From an uncultured Verrucomicrobia subdivision 3 bacterium (GTDB lineage Bacteria > Verrucomicrobiota > Verrucomicrobiia > Limisphaerales > UBA11358), in the NCBI GenBank assembly GCA_903917705.1, contig CAIXBQ010000012.1, forward strand, positions 24,921 to 88,920: a DNA stretch of 64,000 nucleotides, given 5' to 3'. Shown here piece by piece: positions 8,592-19,026 of the stretch. Under the pieces are notes generated by a model, which ran no database searches, was not told the DNA's origin, and saw nothing but the letters and a program-made list of their open reading frames with translations. The position numbers and the translations under genes were made by a program. How positions within the stretch are numbered: position 1 is the first letter of the stretch; every line of letters begins with the position of its first letter.

Positions 8592-10592
8592 TTATTGGCC
8601 GGTGCTTTTGCCCACCGGTAAGGACTCACGGCTTAATCTGGCCGTCGAAGGGGCGAGCAAGACTTTCCCCCAGGTGTTGGTTCCCCCGGCCGGCTCCAGA
8701 CTCAATCGCAGGCGATAGCCACCGCCCGACGGCTTGTCCGGCAGCCGGAGGATATAGATCTCATTGGTGGGACGGGTTCCGGTAAAACCCTCATGCCGGT
8801 CGCCGGCCACCACCTGGCGGTCTTGCAGCAGCTCGGCCGCGTGCAAATAAACCCCGTGGCTGCCCCGGGCATAAACCGGCATTGCCAGCAATTCGCCGGC
8901 GGCCGCCAGTTGCGGCGGCACATCGAATTCCAGATTGGTCGCGCCGGCGGCGAAACTGCCCGGATCCCATTCGCCGACCTTGTCCGCCAGGTCGGATGGA
9001 TGGTAATGAATCCCGAGCCGGGCCAGCCGGGGGAGCTGGGCCCGCGCCCGGCGCAGATAATCAGGCCACTCGCCGCGATTGTCCGGCGACCAGCCGCGTT
9101 CGGCAATCGCCAGCAGGCGCGGGTATAATTGCCGGTCCACCCGCTCCGGCTCGCGATCGATGTGGGACCAGAAATTCGCCTGCAAACCCAGCACATGCCG
9201 CGCCGCCCCGGGCGGAATGCCGGCCACCGGATCAAAGGAAAAAACGCGGGCGGAATCGGTCGTTGACTGGGCATAGTCGAAGTAACAATAACCCGTGGGG
9301 CTCATCACGACCTCGTGCCCCGCCCGGGCGGCGGCGGTTCCGCCCTTCACCCCGCGCCAGCTCATGACCGTCGCGTTCGGCGCCAGGCCCCCCTGCAGTA
9401 TCTCATCCCAGCCGATGAGTCGTTTGCCGTGTTTTTCCACCAGTTTTTCCACGCGCCGGATGAAGTAGGATTGCAATTCCTCCTCGTCCTTCAGCCCCTC
9501 CGCTTTCATCCTGGCCTGACATTTGGCGCAGGCGTGCCAGGCCGTCTTCGGCACCTCATCCCCGCCGATATGGATATACGACCCGGGAAATATGTCCGCG
9601 ACCTCGGCCAGGACCTGGTCGATGAATTCAAAGGTGGCGTCGTTGCCGGCGCAGAACACATTGACGTTGACGCTGGGGCCCTTGAAAAAGGGAAATATTT
9701 CAAACGGTCCGCCTGTGCAGGAAAGCTCCGGATAACCCGCCAGCGCGTCCAGACTGTGGCCGGGCATCTCGATCTCCGGGACGATGGTGATATGGCGGGC
9801 GGCGGCGTAGTTGACGAGCTCCCGCATCTGCGCCTGCGTGTAGAAACCCTGATGCGACGGCGGTTCGCCGTATCGGGCGGGAAAGAACGCGCCTTTGCGG
9901 GTCAGTTCCGGAAACGCCTTGATTTCCAGCCGCCAGCCCTGATCGTCGGTCAAATGCAGGTGCAGGACATTCAATTTGTAAACGGCCATCCGGTCGATCG
10001 TCTGGTGGAGATACGCCACCGACTGGAAAGTGCGGCTGCAATCAAGCATCAGCCCGCGCCATTGGAAGCGCGGCTGGTCGGTGATGTTCACGCCGGGAAT
10101 TTGCCATTTCACACCGGGAAAAACCTTGGAAGAAAAGCTTTCGGGAGGCAGCAATTGCAGCAGGGTCTGGCCGCCATAAAACACGCCGGCGGCTGCACCG
10201 GCGCGAATGGTGATTCGCTCCGGCGTCACCACCAATGTGTATCCCTCCGGAGAAACATTGGTGTCCTGCTCTTTCACCAAGCGGATGATCCCCGCCGGGG
10301 CTTTGCCGGAGCTGCCGGTGGCCAAAGTCAGTCCGGTGGCCCGCGCCAGCTGTTCTTTAAGCAGCCCCGCTTCCGGCGCAAACGCGCTGTCCGCCTCGAT
10401 GCGACAGCCCGGCGTAAGCAGGAAGGAGCCGGAGGTCACCTGCTGCCGGACCGGTTGCGGCACCACGGACAGTTCCCCGGCAGAAAGGAACTCCGGACTG
10501 AAGAGGCAGACCACGGCCGCCAATATCACCCAACCGGATCCCAGGTTGGTCGGGGTTGCCGGAGCATGCTTTTCTAGCCGGATATTATTCAT
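8592..10592 (-). CDS. GH20 beta-N-acetylhexosaminidase
   Basis: A 666-aa exported enzyme that removes terminal beta-linked GlcNAc or GalNAc by substrate-assisted catalysis. The N-terminal GH20b-type domain runs to about residue 165. The catalytic barrel shows FQWRGLMLDCSR, HLHLTDDQGWRLE and the catalytic pair Asp345-Glu346 in HIGGDEVPKTAW. The chosen start at 10592 has an AGGAG element 8 bases upstream and leads into a membrane/signal segment (GWVILAAVVCLF). An alternative in-frame ATG at 10652 would add 20 residues but has no visible Shine-Dalgarno. It sits between a sulfatase (95 bp upstream) and thioredoxin genes, fitting a role in stripping sulfated HexNAc-containing glycans. Confidence 0.93.
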   Translation of the reverse strand: MNNIRLEKHAPATPTNLGSGWVILAAVVCLFSPEFLSAGELSVVPQPVRQQVTSGSFLLTPGCRIEADSAFAPEAGLLKEQLARATGLTLATGSSGKAPAGIIRLVKEQDTNVSPEGYTLVVTPERITIRAGAAAGVFYGGQTLLQLLPPESFSSKVFPGVKWQIPGVNITDQPRFQWRGLMLDCSRTFQSVAYLHQTIDRMAVYKLNVLHLHLTDDQGWRLEIKAFPELTRKGAFFPARYGEPPSHQGFYTQAQMRELVNYAAARHITIVPEIEMPGHSLDALAGYPELSCTGGPFEIFPFFKGPSVNVNVFCAGNDATFEFIDQVLAEVADIFPGSYIHIGGDEVPKTAWHACAKCQARMKAEGLKDEEELQSYFIRRVEKLVEKHGKRLIGWDEILQGGLAPNATVMSWRGVKGGTAAARAGHEVVMSPTGYCYFDYAQSTTDSARVFSFDPVAGIPPGAARHVLGLQANFWSHIDREPERVDRQLYPRLLAIAERGWSPDNRGEWPDYLRRARAQLPRLARLGIHYHPSDLADKVGEWDPGSFAAGATNLEFDVPPQLAAAGELLAMPVYARGSHGVYLHAAELLQDRQVVAGDRHEGFTGTRPTNEIYILRLPDKPSGGGYRLRLSLEPAGGTNTWGKVLLAPSTARLSRESLPVGKSTGQ

Positions 10593-10687
10593 CGGAAAAT
10601 CTCCTGCCCGGATCATTTCCAGCGTCGGCAACATGGTGGTGGGTTCGGTCATCTTGGAATTTGATAATGCTCATCGGCGCCTGTCCA

Positions 10688-12244
10688 CTAATTACGGGTG
10701 TGGCCGCTTTGGATGGCCTCCTCGAGCCGGGCGGCGAGACGCTTGACGATCTCCGGCTGGGCTTCGGCCAAATCCTTGCTTTCCGCCAGGTCGTTTTCCA
10801 AATCATACAGCTCGTGCCGGCCATCCGTCCGGGCGATCAACTTCCATTGGCCCACCCGGATCTGCTTGGCGCAGGCAGGATGGCTGGGCACGCCGCTCTG
10901 GGTGATCACATGGTCGCGCACCGGCTGGCGGGGGTCGCGAAATACCGGCAGGAGATTCACGCTGTCCGGCGCGGCGTTGGTGGGCAACGACACCCCGGCG
11001 ATGGCAGCCGCCGTGGCCAGGCAATCCACCAGGGCCACCACCTGGTCGGAAACGGCCGCCGGCGGAATCACCCCCGGCCAGCGGGCCATGAACGGAACCC
11101 GGGTGCCGCCCTCGTAGGGTGTGACTTTGAAGCCGCGCAAGGGGCCGTTCACCCGATGCCCGAATTCCTTTTCCTGCCAGGCGTATTCACCCCCCGCACC
11201 GTTGTCGCTGGCCAGAATGACCAGCGTATCATCGGCCAGCCCGAGTTCTTGCAGCGTGTCCAGCACCTGGCCGACGCACCAGTCAAACTGCTGCACCGTG
11301 TCGCCGCGCTTGCCGCACTGGCTGGTGCCGTTGAAGCGCGGATTGGGGGCCAGCGGGGCATGCACATCGTGGGTGGCAAAGTAGAGGAAGAAGGGTTTGC
11401 TCCGGTTCGTCCGGATGAACGCCAGGGCCTTGCTGGTAAGGGTGTCCGCCAGTGAATCGTCCTGCCAGAGCGCCGCACGCCCCCCGGTCATGAAGCCGAT
11501 GCGGCAGATGCCGTTGATGATGGTGCCGGCGCGGATCTCATCCTCGCCCCGGTGCGTGGGACGCACCAGCTCAAGATGCGTTTTCGCCGTCGGACTGTCG
11601 CCCAGGTTGGCTTTGAAACTCAGGTGGATCGGGTCGTTGGTATCCAGATTGACCACCCGGTGGTTCTCGACATAGACGCACGGGACGCGGTCGCCGGTGG
11701 CGGGAACCAGGAACGAATAATCGAAGCCGAGCGTGCGCGGGCCGGCATCGATTTCGTGATTATAATCCGTCGGCCCCCCGCTGCCCAAGCCAAGATGCCA
11801 CTTGCCGACCACCGCCGTCTGGTATCCCGCCTGCTTAAGGACCGAGGCGATGGTGGGCATATTGGTGGAAATGCACAGCGGGGCGTCGCCCGGTAGTATA
11901 TGGGTGCCCGCCCGGCGCCACGCGTATTGGCCGGTCACCAAGGCATAGCGCGTGGGGGTGCACGTGGCCCCGGTGGCGTAACCGGAGGTGAACCGCACGC
12001 CCTGGGAAGCAATCTGGTCCACGTGCGGCGTTTTGATTTTGGTTGCACCGTAGCAGCCAAAATCGCCGTAGCCGAAGTCGTCGCCCAAGATGATGACGAT
12101 ATTCGGCTTCGCTTTTTCGGCGGCCCCGACCGCGGATTCACCGCCCCCCAGCCAAACCAGCATCGCCGCCAGCCCCGTCGTGAGGTATCCAAAACCGGCC
12201 ATCATCGGCCGGGCCTTTGCCAAGAATAAGATTGATAATTTCAT
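10688..12244 (-). CDS. S1-family sulfatase (arylsulfatase A-like)
   Basis: A 518-aa sulfatase with a signal segment (about 14-42, ending AVGAA). The formylglycine motif is CTPTR at residues 95-99, with Thr instead of the more common Ser at the fourth position; the obligatory Cys and Arg are present. Metal-binding Asp residues lie in ILGDDFGYGDFGCYG near residue 53, and a later block ASDNGAGGEY matches the second metal-binding segment of arylsulfatase-A-like enzymes. It probably desulfates an oligosaccharide before or after the GH20 and GH95 enzymes act. It is the first enzyme gene after the terminator-like hairpin behind the large beta-strand-repeat protein. Confidence 0.93.
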   Translation of the reverse strand: MKLSILFLAKARPMMAGFGYLTTGLAAMLVWLGGGESAVGAAEKAKPNIVIILGDDFGYGDFGCYGATKIKTPHVDQIASQGVRFTSGYATGATCTPTRYALVTGQYAWRRAGTHILPGDAPLCISTNMPTIASVLKQAGYQTAVVGKWHLGLGSGGPTDYNHEIDAGPRTLGFDYSFLVPATGDRVPCVYVENHRVVNLDTNDPIHLSFKANLGDSPTAKTHLELVRPTHRGEDEIRAGTIINGICRIGFMTGGRAALWQDDSLADTLTSKALAFIRTNRSKPFFLYFATHDVHAPLAPNPRFNGTSQCGKRGDTVQQFDWCVGQVLDTLQELGLADDTLVILASDNGAGGEYAWQEKEFGHRVNGPLRGFKVTPYEGGTRVPFMARWPGVIPPAAVSDQVVALVDCLATAAAIAGVSLPTNAAPDSVNLLPVFRDPRQPVRDHVITQSGVPSHPACAKQIRVGQWKLIARTDGRHELYDLENDLAESKDLAEAQPEIVKRLAARLEEAIQSGHTRN

Positions 12245-12366
12245 TTATGATTACTGACGCCGGGTTGCATTTTCCCATAAGCGGCGCCCCGACCACGGCC
12301 GGCGCAGCGGCAAAGTCTAAGCGGCAGCCGGAACCGTGGCCAGCCGGCTGACCCGCGCGGGTTTAT

Positions 12367-12399
12367 CCGGGCCGGGAAAGAGCCGTCTTCCCGGCCCGG
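12367..12399 (-). terminator. Hairpin downstream of the 2184-aa surface protein gene
   Basis: A perfect 12-bp inverted repeat (12367-12378 pairing with 12388-12399) with a 9-base loop starts 14 bases after the stop codon at 12413. On the minus strand it is followed by ATAAACCC rather than a clean T-run, so it is a stable end-of-gene hairpin but only a weak candidate for a rho-independent terminator. It would separate the surface-protein gene from the sulfatase gene that follows. Confidence 0.5.
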
Positions 12400-12412
12400 C
12401 TGCCACCGTGCT

Positions 12413-15400
12413 TTACGGCGCGGTGATGAGATAGAACTGCTGTGATTGATTCGTTGCGGTTGAATCTGTGAACGTCACCGGACCGGCCCCAAACAGGCCG
12501 GTGGCCAACACCGACCAGCTTGCCCGCGGCGTGGTCAGGTTCGTGCTGGCGATGACCTTGTAGGTCTCGCCCGCCGGACCACTGAAGGTCAACTGGAAGC
12601 CGCCGCCGCCCAGGGTGAGGCTGCCGCCCACAGTCGGCGCCACCAGCGCGTTCACGGTCAAGGTCCCCAGCGCCGACGTGCCGCCAACTCCGTTGGTGAC
12701 CGCCACGGTATAGTTCCCGGACTGGGTTGTGGCCAGGTTGGTCAGCGTCAGCGTGGCGTTCGTGCCGCCGGCGATGACATTGGTGTGGTTGTCATACCAC
12801 TGATAAGTGAACGGCGCGGTGCCGGCCGTGACATTCGCCGTGAACAACACCGGGCTCATCGCAAACACATTCGTGCCGGCCGGGGTGACATTCACCACGG
12901 GCGGCACGCCCACAGAGGTGACGGCGAGTTTCACAGCGGAGCCGGTGTTGAGCAGGTTGGCCGTCACGCCCGACGGCAGCGTGCCCAGCTGAAGGCCGGC
13001 GAAGCCGTTGGTGCCGCCAATCGAACCCGTGTAAGTGATCAGCGTATTCGTGCCGACCACAAAGCTGCCGTCAAGGAGGTTGACGATGTTGGTGCCGTTC
13101 ACGTTGAGCGTCATAGCCGCAATCGTGCCACCGGCCGCAATCTTAAAGCTACTGTAAGTCACCACATTGGAGGTGTTGCCCAAATTCAAGGTGGGGACGG
13201 TCAGGGTGTTGGCATAATTCGCGTCGCCGCCCTGGATGATGCCGCCAGCCTGAAGGGTGACGGTTCCGCCCACCATGCCTGATCCACCAAAGGTTGCATT
13301 GGGGCCCACGGTCACAGGGGAATTCGCCGTGGAGCCATTGACCAGCAATGTACCGGCGTTCACCGTGGTGCCGCTGGTGTAGCCGTTGATGCCGGCGAGG
13401 GTCCAGGTGCCGATGCCGTCTTTGGTCAGGCCAAAGGCTGCGGCGTTGGTGCCGTTCGTGACCGAGCCGCTGATATAGCCGTTGCCAATGCCGCCCAGAT
13501 CCACCTGCCGGGATGTGTTGGTCGAGCTAATGATTCCCGAAAGAATCAGCAAACCGGCATCCGACTGGAGAAGGATCCCATTGCCGCCGGTCGACGGTAC
13601 CTTCAAGTCGCTGAGAATCGTGTTCGTGCCGGAAACATTCTCGATTTGGGGCAACCCTCCGCCCCCAAACGTGTTCTCAGATTTGAAGGTAGTGAAGGTG
13701 TTTGTAATGGTGTTCACCCCGGTCATCGCCAGTTGCAGTGTGCCGCTGCCCGTGCCTGAGCTGTTGACCGTGATCGAACCGGTTCCCATCGCGCCCGGAC
13801 TCGTGACCTGCACGACACCGCCGTTGTTCTGGATAATCAGGCCCCCCGCGAAAGTGCTGTTGGTAGCGGTCAGCACCGTTGTGCCGGCATATTGCTTGTA
13901 AAGAGTCGCACCCCCGCTGATCGCGCCTGTGATCACGCACGTCATGTTGGTGGGCGGGTTAAGCTGCAACAGCAGGCCGGAACCGGAGCTTACATTGCCC
14001 GGCAGCGAGCCGTTGTAGCTATTGCCGTCGCCAACGCACAAAGTACCGCTATTGAAATACGTTCCGCCGGAATAGGAGTTGTTCGTGCTCAACAAGTAAA
14101 CGGTGGAAGATCCGTTAATCGTGAGACCGCCCGTCCCGCTGATCTGGCCTTTGTAGGAAGGACCAGATGAACCACCGCCCAAGGTTAGCATATTGCCATT
14201 ATTATTGATGTTACCAGCGACCGTCCACGAGACGGCGTTGGAAATCGTGCTGGGAGCCGTCAGGGTGATATTTCCCTGCTGAACTGAACTGGCGGCACTG
14301 TAGCTGCCCATCACGCCGCCGTTCAGGGTCACGGGCAGGGTGTTGGTCATGACGCCATACAGGTAGAGCGCAGCACCCGGTTCCACGGTGAACGAGCCGC
14401 TCCCGGTCGTCGCGCCGCGCGCCATGGCCAGTGTGCCCTGGCCGACGTCAATCAGGCCGTTGTTTGCCAAAGTGCCATCCACTTCCAGATAAACAAAATT
14501 ACCGTTGGTTTTGGTCAGCGTTGCGGTGCTGGCGACGGACACCGTCGCGCTCGGAGCAGAAACGGCACGCACATCAAATTCATAGACGCCGCCGATGTAG
14601 CTGTTCGCATTCACCGTCAGGTTGCTCAATGCACTCCCCTGTGCCGCGCCGTTGTTGACCAGCCAGCCGCCGTTCAAGATGACCTTGGCGGAGCCGGTAA
14701 GGTTGACCCCGTTGATATCCAGCGTGCCACCGCTGTTGACAGTCGCGCCCGCGCCGCCAGCCGCGCCGAGGGCGGTGGTGCTGCCCGCCAGCACGATCCC
14801 GTTGTTGATGGTGGTGGGCCCGGTGTAGGCGTTCGCCCCGGAGAGCGTGACCGCACCGGCTCCCGACTGGACGACGCTGCCGGTGCCGCTGATGTTGTTG
14901 GCAACGGTTGGGGCGTCGGGACGGTTGAGGGTTAACTGGCTGTTGTTGACGATGTCGCCCGTGACACTGCCGCTGGAGGACACGCCATCGCCAATCTGCA
15001 ACGCGCCGCCCTGCACCGTCGCGCCCGATACGAACGCCGGGTCCGCCGTAACAATCAGCGTACCGTTGCTGACCACCGTGCCGCCGGAATAGGTGTTGGC
15101 CGTGGCCAGCGTCAGGTCGCCCGTGCCGCTCTTGACCAGGCTCGTCGAGCCGGCAATGCTGCCGCCGCCGCTGAAGGTGTAATTCTGCGACGCATTCACG
15201 ATGATGCTGTTGGGCAGCAGGGGGGCCGTCAGGTTGATGGCGGGGGTGTTCGAGCCACTGTCATTGAACAGCACATAGTCGCCGCTGTAAAAAGTGTCGG
15301 GGCTGCCGGAGTTCGACCAGTTTATGGTGGTCGCCAGATCCCAGACGTTGCCGCTCCCGTCGCCCTGCCAGGTTAGCGTTCCAGGAACGCCACCGGTGCC

Positions 15401-18400
15401 GACCGTGATCGTAATGTTGGTGGTTCCGACATTGAGCGTCACATTGCGATAATCCTTGTCCAGCGCGAAACTGCCGGTGTTGTTAAACGCGTTGGGGCTG
15501 CTGACCAGCGTGTAGGTGCCGGGAGCCGTGAAGCCTGAGAGGAAGGTCAGCGAAATGTAGGTCGGTGCGCCGGCGTTATTCAGTGTTCCCGCCACATAGA
15601 GTTGACTGTTGGGGCTGGAGATGTTTGCTCCCAGACCCAAGGTGAGCGTCCCGCCGTTGAGCGTCAGGTCGTTGTTGAGCGTGAGTGTGCCCGCCGCCCC
15701 GGCGCTCCCGGGGGTGATGAATGAGCCCGTTGACATGTTAACGCTGCCGTTGACTACGCCCGCGCCACCCACCGTCTGGCCGGAACTCAAGGTATAACCG
15801 CCTCCCAGCGGGGAAACATCAAACACCGCATTGGTGGACACCGAGACCAGACGATTCGCCAGCGAACCGCTTAATGACAGGGTGCCGTTGTTGACATAGA
15901 CTGGGCCGGTGGCAGTGTTGGCCCCAGCCAGCACCAACATGCCCAGACCGGTCATGGTCAGGCTCCCGCTGCCGGCGACGATAGTTGATGAGTCAAATGT
16001 GTTCGTCGTGCCGATGTCAAGTTGCGCCGTGGGTGTTCCACTGATGCCCAGGTTAAAGGTCGCTCCAGACGCGGTCAGGTTGGTGCCGGGATAATTTTGA
16101 ATCGTGCCGCCGTTCCAATTAATGGTGCGCGTCGCCGTGCCGGCTCCAGGCTGAATCGTCTGGGCCTGCAGCGTCGCGCCATTGAACATGTTCACGATGG
16201 CGCTGACCGTTCCGGTGAAATTCTGCTGATCGCCCATCGTCAGCGCCCCCACCAGCACGGTCCCGCCATTGATATTCAAAACGCCCGTCTCGGAGCCGCC
16301 GGAAGCGTCGCTTCCCAGCCGCTGGCCGAGGATGATGTTGGTGGCATCCAGCAAACCGCCGCCCATGACCAGGGTGCCGACCGAACCGATGTTGCCGCCG
16401 GAGCCAAAACCGCTCTCGCCGAGCAGGGCCGTGCCGATGTAGGCATCCAGCACCGCGACCCCGCTGACGCCGTTGACCAGGTTCAGCGTGCCGATTGCCG
16501 GTGTGTAATTGCTGTTGTCAAATGCGCCGAGATTCAGCCTGGCCCGCGACACGCCATCCGCCGCCCGTATTTTCAGCGTCGGACTGGCTAATCCGCTTAG
16601 GAAATAGACGTTTCCATAGGCCTGACTGTTGCCAATTGTGAGAGTATTGGCGTTAATAGTGTTGGCCTGGCCCATATATAGATTGCCGGCGTTTTCGCTG
16701 CTGGCAGCGGAAACATTTCTTCCCGCGAGAGCCACGCCGAAGGTGGCGGCGGTGATGGTGTTGGTTTTGGCCAGCGTGAGGGTACCGGTGGAAATGCCGC
16801 TCACGCCCGTCAAGCGACCGCCGACGGCAAAAGTCAAAGCCGGCCCGCTATACACCATCGTTTCCAACCCGGACAGGTCGAGCGTCTGCGCGTTGTTCGC
16901 GGCGGACGAGCCCAGTTGGAAGTTTTGGGCGCCCAGATTGAGCGTACCGCCGGCCCCCGCGTTGGTGGCCGTGATTCCATCTGCGAGCGTCAAGTTGCCG
17001 AGCGTCTGGCTGACGCCGGCCAGGGAAAGAATACCCGCGCTGGAAAAGTTGACCGTACCCGCCGGCAGCCGGTTGTTGCCGCCGCTCAATGCCAGCGTGC
17101 CGCCGCTGATGGTCGTGGCGCCGGTGTAATCATTGGCCGTGGCCAGGTACAGTGTTCCAGTGCCGCTTTTGGTGAGGCTGGCGCTGCCACTTACTTTGCC
17201 GGTGCCGCTGAAGGTGTAGTTATTGGTCGAGTTCACGGTCACGCTGGCCGGAGTCAGGATCGTGGTCAGATTGATCGCAGGTGCGTTGGACCCGGTGTTG
17301 TCAAAGATCACGCTATCCGACGGGTAGAAGATGGTGGAGTTGCTGCTGTAAAGCCAGTTGGCCGTGGCCGCCACGTCCCAGGCGTTGGCCGTTCCGTCGC
17401 CCTTCCACGTCAGGTTAAAGGATGAGCCGCCGGCGCCGACCACCAGCGTCAGGGTCGTACCATTGTTGACCAGCGTGACATTGCGATACGGATAAGTCGT
17501 GCGGTCCAGCGCAAACGTCCCGCCGCCGGTGATGCCCGACCCGGTGGTGATCAGGGTGTAAGCGCCCGCGCTCAGGCTGCCGCTGAGATAATTCAGCGAA
17601 ACCAGGTTGTTGCCGGTGACCGTCAATCCGCCGGCAATCACGATCTGGTCATTGCCGCTGTTGGTGGCCGAGCTCAAATCGAAGATATTCGTGCAATTGG
17701 CAAACGTGGCCGAGTTGGCGAAAGTCAGCGTTCCGGCCGCGCCCGCGCCGCCGGGAATCACCCGACCATGGGCATTGATTGAGAGATTCCCTTTGACTGC
17801 GCCGGAGCCGCTCAGCGTCTGTCCTGCGCCCAAAGAAACGCCGCCGCCGGTGACATCCAGCGTCGCGCCGGAAGCCACGCTGACCACCGGTGTGTTGGGC
17901 AGCGCGCCGTTGGCCCCCAGGATCAGCGTGCCGCTGCTGATGGTGGTGTTGCCGCTGTAATTGTTGGTGCCGTTCAAGGTCACATTCGTGGTGCCTTGTA
18001 CCGTGAGGGAATAGGCGCCGTAGATGCCGTTTGTGTCCGCCGTCGTCAGAAGGTAGGGAATTGCCTGGTTCTGGAAGGTCACATTGCACCCGGTCACGCC
18101 CGAGGCTGTGATCGTGATATTGCTGCGCAACACCGCCGTCCCGGTAATGGACTTGTCGGCAAAGAAGACATTGGTGCCTGCCGCCTTCACGGTGCCATAA
18201 TTCATCCCGCTAAAATTCGCCGAGGTGGTGTCGCCGTTCGCCCAGTTTCCGTCCGTGGTGCCGCTCCAATATCCCGTCCCGTCCCGCAGTTGGATGAGAT
18301 TCACCTGGGGAACGTGTTTGACGGAAGCCGCCGTGACCGGAGCCACCATGTTGAATGGCTGGATGGTCGCGTCGGCGGTAAAGGTCCCGATGGTATAATG

Positions 18401-18967
18401 TCCCACGCCGCCCGCCGCGTTCACCGAGTTGAACGCGAGCGAAACAGTGTTGCCGCTCCCCCCGTCGCTCACATTGTTGGTGCGCGGCTCGCTCGCCCGC
18501 GGGTCGCTGGACCAGACCTGGACCGCATACTGGCGGCCGATGATCAAATTGGTCAGCGTCACCGTCCCCGTGGTCGAAGCAGAGGCGCTGCTCGGTGGCC
18601 CATAAATCGATCCCTTGAGAAGATTGGTATAGACCGCCGGGAGCGCGGAAAAAGGCGCTGTGCTGGAGTAAAAGGCCGAAGCATTGACAGAGCCAAAGCC
18701 GGAGAAGTTGAGATAGGTGCCCACCGCGCCGCCAGTGGCGCTGGCGGCGGTGAAGGCGACGCCGTTGAGCGTGCCGGCTGTGCCAAACGTGTAAGCGGCC
18801 AACCCGGTGCCGCCGAGGCTTACGTCGCTGGCCGCCGAACAAGTGCCCGGCGCGCTGAACGTGATGGTGGCCGCCGGGGCGGACCCGCCGCCCAGCAGGA
18901 GGGTGAAAGCGAGCAACCCCGCCGCGAGGGCGGACTGCCGGTTCAGGGGATTTGCTGTTTTATTCAT
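12413..18967 (-). CDS. Giant autotransporter-associated beta-strand repeat protein with C-terminal Ig-like domain
   Basis: A 2184-aa protein rich in Gly, Thr, Ser and Asn and poor in Cys. It begins with a clear signal peptide (AAGLLAFTLLLGG, cleavage near APAAT). Many repeats of the autotransporter-associated type follow, such as NNYSGNTTISSGTLILG and NTYSGGTVVSNGTLIV, separated by blocks that repeat LTWQGDG..NVWD. Such repeats fold as beta-helices in secreted or surface proteins. No C-terminal autotransporter barrel is visible; instead an Ig-like domain (PFTYQWYDNHTNVIAGGT) and an FN3-like tail ending QQFYLITAP close the protein. The frame is open upstream to 19123, but that would overlap the preceding gene, so the ATG before the signal peptide is chosen. 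Likely an adhesin or glycan-binding surface protein; ligand unknown. Confidence 0.88.
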   Translation of the reverse strand: MNKTANPLNRQSALAAGLLAFTLLLGGGSAPAATITFSAPGTCSAASDVSLGGTGLAAYTFGTAGTLNGVAFTAASATGGAVGTYLNFSGFGSVNASAFYSSTAPFSALPAVYTNLLKGSIYGPPSSASASTTGTVTLTNLIIGRQYAVQVWSSDPRASEPRTNNVSDGGSGNTVSLAFNSVNAAGGVGHYTIGTFTADATIQPFNMVAPVTAASVKHVPQVNLIQLRDGTGYWSGTTDGNWANGDTTSANFSGMNYGTVKAAGTNVFFADKSITGTAVLRSNITITASGVTGCNVTFQNQAIPYLLTTADTNGIYGAYSLTVQGTTNVTLNGTNNYSGNTTISSGTLILGANGALPNTPVVSVASGATLDVTGGGVSLGAGQTLSGSGAVKGNLSINAHGRVIPGGAGAAGTLTFANSATFANCTNIFDLSSATNSGNDQIVIAGGLTVTGNNLVSLNYLSGSLSAGAYTLITTGSGITGGGTFALDRTTYPYRNVTLVNNGTTLTLVVGAGGSSFNLTWKGDGTANAWDVAATANWLYSSNSTIFYPSDSVIFDNTGSNAPAINLTTILTPASVTVNSTNNYTFSGTGKVSGSASLTKSGTGTLYLATANDYTGATTISGGTLALSGGNNRLPAGTVNFSSAGILSLAGVSQTLGNLTLADGITATNAGAGGTLNLGAQNFQLGSSAANNAQTLDLSGLETMVYSGPALTFAVGGRLTGVSGISTGTLTLAKTNTITAATFGVALAGRNVSAASSENAGNLYMGQANTINANTLTIGNSQAYGNVYFLSGLASPTLKIRAADGVSRARLNLGAFDNSNYTPAIGTLNLVNGVSGVAVLDAYIGTALLGESGFGSGGNIGSVGTLVMGGGLLDATNIILGQRLGSDASGGSETGVLNINGGTVLVGALTMGDQQNFTGTVSAIVNMFNGATLQAQTIQPGAGTATRTINWNGGTIQNYPGTNLTASGATFNLGISGTPTAQLDIGTTNTFDSSTIVAGSGSLTMTGLGMLVLAGANTATGPVYVNNGTLSLSGSLANRLVSVSTNAVFDVSPLGGGYTLSSGQTVGGAGVVNGSVNMSTGSFITPGSAGAAGTLTLNNDLTLNGGTLTLGLGANISSPNSQLYVAGTLNNAGAPTYISLTFLSGFTAPGTYTLVSSPNAFNNTGSFALDKDYRNVTLNVGTTNITITVGTGGVPGTLTWQGDGSGNVWDLATTINWSNSGSPDTFYSGDYVLFNDSGSNTPAINLTAPLLPNSIIVNASQNYTFSGGGSIAGSTSLVKSGTGDLTLATANTYSGGTVVSNGTLIVTADPAFVSGATVQGGALQIGDGVSSSGSVTGDIVNNSQLTLNRPDAPTVANNISGTGSVVQSGAGAVTLSGANAYTGPTTINNGIVLAGSTTALGAAGGAGATVNSGGTLDINGVNLTGSAKVILNGGWLVNNGAAQGSALSNLTVNANSYIGGVYEFDVRAVSAPSATVSVASTATLTKTNGNFVYLEVDGTLANNGLIDVGQGTLAMARGATTGSGSFTVEPGAALYLYGVMTNTLPVTLNGGVMGSYSAASSVQQGNITLTAPSTISNAVSWTVAGNINNNGNMLTLGGGSSGPSYKGQISGTGGLTINGSSTVYLLSTNNSYSGGTYFNSGTLCVGDGNSYNGSLPGNVSSGSGLLLQLNPPTNMTCVITGAISGGATLYKQYAGTTVLTATNSTFAGGLIIQNNGGVVQVTSPGAMGTGSITVNSSGTGSGTLQLAMTGVNTITNTFTTFKSENTFGGGGLPQIENVSGTNTILSDLKVPSTGGNGILLQSDAGLLILSGIISSTNTSRQVDLGGIGNGYISGSVTNGTNAAAFGLTKDGIGTWTLAGINGYTSGTTVNAGTLLVNGSTANSPVTVGPNATFGGSGMVGGTVTLQAGGIIQGGDANYANTLTVPTLNLGNTSNVVTYSSFKIAAGGTIAAMTLNVNGTNIVNLLDGSFVVGTNTLITYTGSIGGTNGFAGLQLGTLPSGVTANLLNTGSAVKLAVTSVGVPPVVNVTPAGTNVFAMSPVLFTANVTAGTAPFTYQWYDNHTNVIAGGTNATLTLTNLATTQSGNYTVAVTNGVGGTSALGTLTVNALVAPTVGGSLTLGGGGFQLTFSGPAGETYKVIASTNLTTPRASWSVLATGLFGAGPVTFTDSTATNQSQQFYLITAP

Positions 18968-19026
18968 GTTGTTCGTTGGTTGGTTTATTGGTTGGCTAAC
19001 TGAAATTTGGAATATTTCGGGTTGGT

